Made by a program: the position numbers and the translations under genes
The notes under the pieces: model-generated
What the model was told of the DNA's origin: nothing
Seen by the model: the letters and a program-made list of their open reading frames with translations, nothing else
Databases searched by the model: none
DNA from: JBBTCX01 sp964494205
GTDB taxonomy: Bacteria; Planctomycetota; Phycisphaerae; UBA1845
DNA: 64,000 nt
Direction of reading: 5' to 3'
Assembly (NCBI GenBank): GCA_964494205.1
Contig: CAZBRD010000014.1
Span: 75,408-139,407 of the forward strand
Shown here: in pieces, positions 53,989-62,000 of the stretch
Position numbering within the stretch: the first letter of the stretch is position 1
How the letters are laid out: the number at the start of each line of letters is the position of its first letter

Positions 53989-54561
53989 TTAGAAGTGGCC
54001 CCCCGGCGTGCCCTTGTCCACCTGCACCGAGTACGTGCGCTCGGGGATGATGCCTTCGCCCGACACGCTCACCGTGCCCCATACTTCCGGCGTGAGGAAC
54101 ACAGCCTCCTCGCCGATGGTTCCATTGGCCTGAACATAACCCTGGTAACAGGCGATGTCCGGCTGCAACGCGCTGCCTGTAACCAACAGCGCGACCGGAC
54201 CCGTTCCCTCCTCCGGTTTGATCGATAGCAGGCGCGATCCGCCGCCACCGCCGCCGCTCACGCCGCCACCACGACGCGCCAGCCAGCCGTACGAGTCGTA
54301 GTGGTAACTTGCCGCCAGGTCGCCGTTCTTGTTGGCAACACCCAGCACCGTGTACAGATTTCCGAGCAGGTAGTAGAAGTTGGTCGTCGGCTCCGTCTCT
54401 TCCATCAGGATGTGCTCGTCGACGTACAATGGGCCGTCGATGAACCTGCGAATGATTGTACCCGCGGGACGCACCTCCGCCAGAACACGCTGACCATCGT
54501 AGATGAACCAACGCACCGGGTCGATCGTTACATTTTTGATCTCACGAATGCGACGACCGAG
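53989..54561 (-). pseudogene. Truncated Rhs core fragment (copy C)
   Basis: The region from 54561 down to about 54009 matches, without gaps, the 5' 553 bases of the 1,011-base core repeat of the long Rhs gene (from LGRRIREIKNVT through RWFIYDGQRVLAEVRPAGT to YSVQVDKGT). After KGT the frame ends in PGGHF. A shifted frame keeps faint similarity to the next part of the core (GPLLSVPFEHSTW), so it ends in a frameshifted, decayed remnant. It begins 42 bases after the stop of the gene at 54604-55302. A GTG at 54516 could start translation, but a product is doubtful. Confidence 0.8.
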
Positions 54562-54603
54562 GGCGTTATGATGCGCGGGCCGTCGGCTATTTTGCTTCGA
54601 GTA

Positions 54604-55302
54604 TCAGCCGAGACTGATTGCGAGTTCGCGATTCATACTGAGCTTCGCATAATAATGCATCACAGACCAAACAAACTTCGTTCGCTTCAACCAGAACGGC
54701 ATCGATTCCTCTAGTGCTTCCTCATCGGGCGAGGCACAGACTGGCTCGTAGCCCGACACTGGCTCGGTGTCCCAGCCATGATCAAAGTGAAATCCGACGC
54801 GGCAGCTCAGCACGCAGTTGATTTCAGTCAGTTCATGCAGCAGACGTTTTGAAGAGCCGATGGAGAGTCGATTCTCAGGCCCCAGTTCCATCGGCATCGG
54901 GAAATCCAACCCCAGAAAGTAGCCCCACCCGCCGTTGTGCATCATCAGATGCGGAAATGGGACGTTCAAATTTCCGGCCGTGGCCTTCTGAAGTAACGGG
55001 TCATCCGCAAGACTCCCGTCTGACGACGGCCCTTTCCCCGTCAACCCAACATACAACGCATACCGTTTCAAGGGAACCAATGCGCCAATCGGCCCCAGTT
55101 GCTCCGGGGGCAGCCGACCATCCGGCGGCCCCTGGTACCAGACCATATCGGGCCCAAGCTGTTTACCCAGCCCTGTTTCGATCCACTCGCGATGCTCTTC
55201 GAGTTGTTGACCGTATTCATAGATTCCGACGACATCGTCACCCCATTCGTCTTTGTCGACGTATTCGGCACCGATTCCATGCAAAGCGATCGAGAGGGAC
55301 AT
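54604..55302 (-). CDS. Candidate immunity protein of the displaced Rhs module (second gene)
   Basis: 232 residues from ATG 55302 (AAAGGG upstream). It is soluble, with no signal peptide and no family I can name (MSLSIALHGIGAEYVDKDEWGD; LVPLKRYALYVGLTGKGP; FPHLMMHNGGWGYFLGLDFPMPM; FWLKRTKFVWSVMHYYAKL). The position between a toxin-tail/partner pair and the next Rhs core, on the same strand, is where immunity genes sit in Rhs loci. The gene starts 22 bases after the stop of 55325-56128. Its role is inference from position. Confidence 0.6.
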   Translation of the reverse strand: MSLSIALHGIGAEYVDKDEWGDDVVGIYEYGQQLEEHREWIETGLGKQLGPDMVWYQGPPDGRLPPEQLGPIGALVPLKRYALYVGLTGKGPSSDGSLADDPLLQKATAGNLNVPFPHLMMHNGGWGYFLGLDFPMPMELGPENRLSIGSSKRLLHELTEINCVLSCRVGFHFDHGWDTEPVSGYEPVCASPDEEALEESMPFWLKRTKFVWSVMHYYAKLSMNRELAISLG

Positions 55303-55324
55303 GCTTGCATTTCCCTTTGCAGCG

Positions 55325-56128
55325 CTACGCTGCCACGGCCGCAATAACCAGTGCCGGATCGATTGAATCCGACAGGGATCGATTGACGAGGTACATCTGA
55401 CGAATCATGCCCGTTTCTAGCGCAAGGATTTCTCTGCTGATATAGATGCTCACGTTTCCATCGACGAGATCTTGAAAATCCGGATCTCGAACTTTGTCGA
55501 AGAACTGCTCAAATCGGCCTCGCAGCTCTGCGTCGATCTGGGGATAGACTTCCAGCAGGCGCGTCCACAGCTCACGCTCGCCCGCGTGATGCCACCGGAA
55601 CTTGTGCTTCGTCCGAAGCAGTTCCTTTGTATAGACCACATCTCCTGAGAGCATCGCGGTGCGAACACCGCCGAGGTAGACATCCATCGTCATCGAATCG
55701 TTAAACCGCTTGTGATCCACCGCCTTGGTCAGGCACCACGTAGTCAGGTGCTCACTGACTTGCCGCAGCGACGGTCGATCCAGGGCCGCTCCCAGCAACC
55801 ATCGGGCATAACAAATGGCCCGTTCCATGACTGCCTGATTATATGGGTGGCCCGCAAGAGCTACGGGGGTCGCCCGGCAGTTGTCCACCGCCAGGTTCGC
55901 TTCCGCATGAGAAATCGTTTCACGCAGAAAGGCGTCGGCGTATTCACGATCATTGGCATACAAACAGTCAAGAGCGGAATACAAACGTAGTGAAACACCC
56001 GATTCAGGGATTTTTCCTGCTATAATCTCGCGGTTAGTACGCCATCTTGTTAGAACGATAGGCCAATCTGCACGATTCTTGAACCACGTCTGGTAACGTC
56101 GCTCACGATAGCTGGTTACAGAATTCAT
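55325..56128 (-). CDS. Candidate immunity protein for the displaced Rhs toxin
   Basis: 267 residues, predicted mainly helical and soluble (MNSVTSYRERRYQTWFKNRA; YADAFLRETISHAEANLAVD; YNQAVMERAICYARWLLGAA). Its ATG overlaps the stop of the toxin tail by four bases (CCATGA), the same junction as between the long Rhs gene and its partner at 58224-59078. It is broadly like helical immunity families such as Imm49, but I cannot confirm a match. Translational coupling to the toxin is the strongest evidence. Confidence 0.65.
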   Translation of the reverse strand: MNSVTSYRERRYQTWFKNRADWPIVLTRWRTNREIIAGKIPESGVSLRLYSALDCLYANDREYADAFLRETISHAEANLAVDNCRATPVALAGHPYNQAVMERAICYARWLLGAALDRPSLRQVSEHLTTWCLTKAVDHKRFNDSMTMDVYLGGVRTAMLSGDVVYTKELLRTKHKFRWHHAGERELWTRLLEVYPQIDAELRGRFEQFFDKVRDPDFQDLVDGNVSIYISREILALETGMIRQMYLVNRSLSDSIDPALVIAAVAA

Positions 56129-56589
56129 GGTAACTTCACAAGTTCATCTAGCACGGTCACCTGAAATCCCGTTGACCCCTCGATTTTCAAGATCGTATCA
56201 TGGGAAACTCGAAAACTCTGCGGTCCGATCAGGCGAATTTGCGCGGAGGCTCCATGCAGCTGCGTTTGAAGTGCGTCGCGCACAGATTGTTCTCCAACGT
56301 CTCGTAGAATCACACGCTCCACTCCTGCAAGATTCCTCCGCAAAATCGACTCTCCACCCTTTCCCATCCCCAGCGCCGTGAAGCGGCTTGCATCCACGAG
56401 CGCTGTCGAGGAACTCACCTCGTTGAGGAACAACTGAGGGCCGTTCGACGTCTGAATGTACGACGCGAAATCGATCCCCGTATTCGCCGCCCCGCGCTGA
56501 ACCTGCGTCTGAAGCAATGTCTCTCCCCGACTCTGTGCCAGCAGTTGCGCCCAGCCTTCAGCGGCATTGCCTTGAGCTTGAATCTTCTG
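56125..56589 (-). CDS. Toxin tail of displaced Rhs module, separated by an in-frame stop
   Basis: This continues the frame of the gene at 56590-58128 after its TGA, without any shift (QKIQAQGNAAEGWAQLL, then LLQTQVQRGAANTGIDFASY, SNGPQLFLNEVSSS, LAGVERVILRDV, ending VLDELVKLP). The first ATG is at 56517. Asp in GIDFAS and Glu in FLNEV are spaced as in PD-(D/E)xK nucleases, though the usual Lys is Ser, so the activity call is weak. The stop overlaps the downstream candidate immunity start, so this tail was, or is, translated. Confidence 0.55.
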   Translation of the reverse strand, partial: QKIQAQGNAAEGWAQLLAQSRGETLLQTQVQRGAANTGIDFASYIQTSNGPQLFLNEVSSSTALVDASRFTALGMGKGGESILRRNLAGVERVILRDVGEQSVRDALQTQLHGASAQIRLIGPQSFRVSHDTILKIEGSTGFQVTVLDELVKLP

Positions 56590-58128
56590 TCACCACGGAC
56601 CCTCGGGTTGAATCGGAATGCCGATCGCACTGGACTCGCTTGCACTGAGCTCGGCGATGGCCCCCTTATTGCCGCATTTCACCAGAGCGAAAACCCGACC
56701 GCCTGCGACGAATAACCCCTCGGCCACCAGACTGGTTCCGGCGCCGACACCCGTTTTCAACGAAAACTCGCCCAAGGACTGAACGCGCTCGTCCACCAGA
56801 TAATCGCGCGTGAACTCGCCTGTTCCAAAAATGATACCGTTAAGCGGTGTTCGCAGCAGAATACTTCTTGCGCGGCCAGCGGCTCCGAATGCCGCGAATT
56901 CCGCCGCCGTGATCGTTGGACTGATAATGCCTTCATCAATGGCCGTATCGATCTGTGATGCGGTGTAGGGGTCAGAAGAAGGATAGCCCGGAATAAAATA
57001 GGCAAGGGTGTCTCGATGGAACATTGTCTCCCAGAATGAGACGTTTTTACCCGCCGGTCCAATGAAAACTTCGGAAAGCCAATCGAGTCCAAACGGATCC
57101 CGCAGTGCAGTTGGCATGCTCTCTACATACTCGAACAAATTAGCAGAATCGCGATATTCCAACGGATCGTGCTGCAAGAACCTCCCGTGGACCGGGTCAT
57201 ATGCCCGCGCGCGGTAGTGATACAGCGCGAGGTACGGCTCGTTCGTCGTCGTGTTGCGCTCGTCGAAGTCCAGCCGCTGGCCGGTGAAGTAGTACGGCTG
57301 ATTCTTCGGCGGCGTGATCGTGCCCGAAGGCGGACAGGTCGGCGGATAGGCAGCCGCGCAGCTCACCGGATACGTCTCGCCCGCGAACGCGGCGCTGAAC
57401 ACCAGCAGGTCATCGAGGTTCGTCGTGTCGTCGATCTGGCCGCACGGCTTCTGATTGGCCGACGCGCACGCAATCGGTTCGTCGAACCCCTCCAGCGTGC
57501 ACAGAAGATCATTGACGTCAATCAGACCGTCGCCGATCGGCTCGCCCTGACCGTTGGCTACGTCGCCCCATTTCCAGGTGGTGAACTCAACCGCTTCGCC
57601 CAGCAGCGGCTCTTCGATCGTGCCCTTGTCAACCTGCACGGAGTAAGTACGCTCGGGGATGATGCCTTCGCCGGACACGTTCACCGTGCCCCATTCTTCC
57701 GGCGTGAGGAACACGGCCTCCTCGCCGATCGTGCCGTTAGCTTGTACATAACCTTGGTAACAAGCGATGTCCGGCTGTAATGCATTACCGGTAACAAGCA
57801 GCGCCACCGGCCCCGTTCCCTCTTCCGGCTTGATCGACAGCAGACGCGATCCGCCACCACCTCCGCCGCTCACACCGCCACCGCGGCGCGCCAGCCAGCC
57901 GTACGAGTCGTAGTGGTACCTTGCCGCCAGGTCGCCGTTCTTGTTGGCCACACCCAGCACCGTGTACAAGTTCCCCAAGAGGTAATAGTAGTTGTTCGCT
58001 GGCTCCGTCTCTTCCATCAGGATGTGCTCGTCGACGTACAACGGACCATCGATGAACCGACGGATGATCGTCCCCGCCGGACGTATCTCCGCCAGCACCC
58101 GCTGACCATCGTAGATGAACCAACGCAC
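56590..58128 (-). CDS. Displaced Rhs core (copy B) with dockerin-like insert
   Basis: 512 codons from a GTG at 58128; homology to the long Rhs gene extends to 58173 but no other start is there. The first 1,011 bases of homology (58173 down to 57163) match the same core in the long Rhs gene with no gaps. They include a poly-Gly linker, the dockerin-like pair (GDGLIDVNDLLCTLEGF; TTNLDDLLVFSAAFAGE) and the Rhs end motif PYYFTGQRLDFDERN, YHYRARAYDPVHGRFLQHDP. After that the sequence is unique (ANLFEYVESMPTALRDPFGLDWL; RARSILLRTPLNGII) up to a TGA after PEGPW. This is the classic layout of a displaced Rhs tail. Expression is uncertain. Confidence 0.8.
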   Translation of the reverse strand: MRWFIYDGQRVLAEIRPAGTIIRRFIDGPLYVDEHILMEETEPANNYYYLLGNLYTVLGVANKNGDLAARYHYDSYGWLARRGGGVSGGGGGGSRLLSIKPEEGTGPVALLVTGNALQPDIACYQGYVQANGTIGEEAVFLTPEEWGTVNVSGEGIIPERTYSVQVDKGTIEEPLLGEAVEFTTWKWGDVANGQGEPIGDGLIDVNDLLCTLEGFDEPIACASANQKPCGQIDDTTNLDDLLVFSAAFAGETYPVSCAAAYPPTCPPSGTITPPKNQPYYFTGQRLDFDERNTTTNEPYLALYHYRARAYDPVHGRFLQHDPLEYRDSANLFEYVESMPTALRDPFGLDWLSEVFIGPAGKNVSFWETMFHRDTLAYFIPGYPSSDPYTASQIDTAIDEGIISPTITAAEFAAFGAAGRARSILLRTPLNGIIFGTGEFTRDYLVDERVQSLGEFSLKTGVGAGTSLVAEGLFVAGGRVFALVKCGNKGAIAELSASESSAIGIPIQPEGPW

Positions 58129-58223
58129 CGGGTCGATCGTTACATTTTTGATCTCACGAATGCGACGACCGAGTTGTTCGAGGAGAACGCGTTCGATGCA
58201 GAAAGTTGACCGCCCTTACCAGG

Positions 58224-59078
58224 CTATTCACGCGCTATCCTAATCGGGAGCGTTACACGAAGCCTCAAAACGGCTCGCTCCAAATCTAGCGTTTCCTCGA
58301 ACAGCTGTTCCCAAACCCACGACCATTCGAACCCGTATAACGGACCTGCCCAATAACCGAGGTTTTCATGTTCATGCTCTAGATCGCGATACAGCTGGAG
58401 CAACCCGGCCAATGATTCGCGCGCAGCGTTGAGGAGTTTTGGTTCCGATGTTTTGGCGCGAACGATCAAAGACATCAGCCGCATGAAGGAACCCTCGCGT
58501 TTGAATCCTTTAACGCGCGTGGACGCAGCAAATGTGTCTCCCCAAAACGGGCGGGCGTTCTCAAAAATGCGCTCGTAGTCTCTGGTAATACTACCAAGCC
58601 AGAAATAAAGCCAGAGAGCTGACACCTGTTGACCCTGGATCGCTCCCGTCAAAAAGTTGGTATTCCGCAAGAGCGCCTCCATTCTTTCAAGCCCTCGAGG
58701 CACATCTTGTTCGACATCTCTACCGCGCAAGAATAGCTCGGTCTTATATCGCGTCGCATGAGCAAGTGCCCAATGGTAGTTTAGCTCTTTATCATCGCAC
58801 GATTCCCGACGAATGCTGGATGGAGGTTGAGGGCCTTTCGCGAATACGCTTACTAATGTACGCGAAGCTCGCTCAAAGAACTTAGTTCCGATTTCGGTCA
58901 GTCCAACTTGTGTTGCCCTTAGGCCTTCAGCGTAGTAACAAAGCAAGGCCGCGGATAATAGATTGGTATTGGGATCATCGCGATTATCTAGCGCTTTCTT
59001 GCCCGTCGATAGTAAGTACTGACGATAAGTCAGGTGATAGGGGTGAAGACCATCGTCGTTCTCTAAGTTCCCGATCAT
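58224..59078 (-). CDS. Candidate immunity protein for the long Rhs toxin
   Basis: 284 residues, soluble and predicted helical (YHLTYRQYLLSTGKKALDN; LLSAALLCYYAEGLRATQVG; FERASRTLVSVFAKG; LWLYFWLGSITRDYERIF). The ATG overlaps the stop of the long Rhs gene by four bases (ATGA). I do not recognise a named immunity family. Position and coupling argue that it neutralises the C-terminal toxin of the upstream Rhs protein. Confidence 0.65.
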   Translation of the reverse strand: MIGNLENDDGLHPYHLTYRQYLLSTGKKALDNRDDPNTNLLSAALLCYYAEGLRATQVGLTEIGTKFFERASRTLVSVFAKGPQPPSSIRRESCDDKELNYHWALAHATRYKTELFLRGRDVEQDVPRGLERMEALLRNTNFLTGAIQGQQVSALWLYFWLGSITRDYERIFENARPFWGDTFAASTRVKGFKREGSFMRLMSLIVRAKTSEPKLLNAARESLAGLLQLYRDLEHEHENLGYWAGPLYGFEWSWVWEQLFEETLDLERAVLRLRVTLPIRIARE

Positions 59079-62000
59079 GGGTTACCACCTTGGTACTCCC
59101 TGTATTGCCCTCTGGCTTCGATATTCATTTGAAGCTGCTCAATCAAGCTATCGGTATTGATTCGGTCATTGATATAATCCAAGTCCGCCTCCGACAGATT
59201 TGTCGACCACGAGAGATTTTCGTCCCTCGTCGGAGGGGTGAAAGCATACGCCTTCCATTCGTACCGTAGTATGCCGCGGGAGACGAAATCAGAACGAATC
59301 GCAAGTATGTCCTCTCTTGGTACACCGAGACTAGTGCCCGGGACCAACCTTCCTATGTCGCCCGCGATACCCTGAATTTCGGCAAGCGTCAATCTAAAGC
59401 TATCATAAAATATTTCCTCGGGACGTGGTATCTCTGCAGCGTAAGCCGTTGAAGGATTCCCCAGCACCTCTAACGCAACCCCAACTATAGGAAGCGCACA
59501 CAAAGCCTTCCCGGCGACCGATCGGGATCCTACCGCAAGTGCCTCACGGTCAACAAATCGGATTCCTTCTTCCGCCAGTGACGGTCCGATTCTCGTTACG
59601 CTGCCCCCAAAATTGGTAATGATACGTCGGGCGGCAGTTTCATCCTTGACGACAGAGTTAAGTGCTTTCATATACGCATCTTGAAGATTTTCTTGTACAA
59701 CACCATTTGCAATGGCCCCTCGCAATATGTTCTCATATTTGGCCAACTTGAAATCCGCCATCCACTTGGGCGCTGTGTAAACAACCTCCCGTGACTTCCA
59801 TGCCTTGTTGTCGAAGAATTCAAAAGCTTGCTCGGCTTTGTTATAGACGATCAGATCGGGTCCGGTTGCAGCGACCGATTTTCCAACACCATGTAGAATA
59901 ACATAGTTGGCATTCTGTTGAATGGCCTTAATCAGCAGCTGCTCTCCCTTGCGTCCGAGCAGCTGATTAATTGTATATCCTTCTAATCCATTCCAATCTA
60001 GAAACAGCATTGGACTGCTATTTACATATTGATATAGGTTATACCCGTCGGAATAATAGGCCGGATCTCGCTGCAAGAACCTCCCGTGGACCGGGTCATA
60101 CGCTCTCGCCCGATAGTGATAGAGCGCGAGGTACGGCTCGTTGGTCGAGGTGTTGCGCTCGTCGAAGTCGAGCCGTTGGCCGGTGAAGTAGTACGGCTGG
60201 TTCTTCGGCGGATTGATCGTGCCCGAAGGCGGACATGTCGGTGGATACGCAGCCGCGCAGCTCACCGGATACGTCTCACCCGCGAACGCCACGCCGAATA
60301 CCAGCAGGTCATCAAGATTTGTTGTATTGTCGATCTGACCGCACGGCTTCTGATTAGCCGAGGCGCAAGCCGCGAGTTCGTCGAACCCCTCCAACGTGCA
60401 AAGCAGATCATTAACGTCAATCAGACCATCGCCAATCGGCTCGCCCTGACCGTTTGCCACGTCGCCCCATTTCCAGGTATTGAACTCGACCGCCTCTCCA
60501 AGCAGCGGCTCTTCGATCGTGCCCTTGTCCACCTGCACCGAGTACGTGCGCTCGGGGATGATGCCTTCGCCCGAGACGTTCACCGTGCCCCATTCTTCCG
60601 GCGTGAGGAACACGGCCTCCTCGCCGATCGTGCCGTTAGCTTGTACATAACCTTGGTAACAAGCGATGTCCGGCTGTAATGCATTACCGGTAACAAGCAG
60701 CGCCACCGGCCCCGTTCCCTCTTCCGGCTTGATCGACAGCAGACGCGATCCGCCACCACCTCCGCCGCTCACACCGCCACCGCGGCGCGCCAGCCAGCCG
60801 TACGAGTCGTAGTGGTAACTCGCCGCCAGATCGCCGTTCTTGTTGGCCACGCCCAGCACCGTGTACAGGTTCCCCAGCAGGTAGTAGAAGTTGGTCGTCG
60901 GCTCCGTCTCTTCCATCAGGATGTGCTCGTCGATGTACAATGGGCCGTCGATGAACCTGCGAATGATCGTCCCCGCCGGACGCACCTCCGCCAGAACACG
61001 CTGACCGTCGTAGATGAACCAGCGCACCGGGTCTGTCGTTACATTTTTGATCTCGCGAATGCGACGACCGAGCGCATCGTAGTTGTACGAGGCAATCAGC
61101 AGTTCCTCGCCGGCCCAAACGCTCACCAGACGATTCTCGTGATCGTAAGTGAATTGATAACCGCGCTCGTTGCTCGACAGGTTGCCAGCGGCGTCGTAAC
61201 TCAATGCGACCGGAGGACTACCCGAAGCGTATTGAATTGAGGCATATTCATTTGCGTCATTGTTCTCGCCGTAATCAAAAGTGGGACCGTCGCGCGAGTC
61301 GGTGTAGTCGGTGCGATTGCCGAGCTTATCCATCGTGAAAGTCTCGGTTCCGTTCACGGCTCCGACATAAGTAGTCGTCTGAAGCCGATGCAGCTTATCG
61401 TAGGTATACGACTCGCTGTAAGACGTCGGATAGGCGAGCCCCGCCTTTTGCATGGTTAACGGATTTCCGACATCGTCGCGGAACGGGAAACCAACGATCG
61501 CCAAGCTTACGCCAAATCCGCCGACCTGGTTGCGATTAATAGCTTGATAGAGTCGGCGATGACCGTCATATACCGCCTCATAGTTGATGTACGTGGCCGC
61601 GGTAGCCGCAGTCTTGACGCTGCGCTTTTTCGGGAACAGGCCGTTGTAGGTGTAGGTTGCTAACTCGGCGCCGCCTTGGGTGATTGTCGCCACACGGCCA
61701 AGGATATCGTACGTGTAACCTAACGTGGAGACGGTTGGATATGTCACCGATCGGCTCAGTCGATGACCCGCGGGGTCGTCAGCAAAGTTGATCACTGTGG
61801 GCGTGGTGTCGCCGAATAACTTCTGCGTTTCCTGGGTCAGCTGCGAAAGATCGTTATGAACGAAAGTAACTTCGCTGTCCGGCGTTGCCTGATTGTTTGT
61901 CACGCGCTTGGCCAGGGTCATTCGCCCGAGGCCGTCGTACGCATAGGTGTCCGTAACTGACGGGAAAATATCTGAAGAGATCTTCGTAAGATTCAATCCG

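Noticed and set aside
56590..56592. TGA as a selenocysteine codon in the Rhs tail
   Set aside because: The context is not a redox motif, no selenocysteine element is evident, and Rhs tails are not known selenoproteins; a nonsense mutation is simpler.
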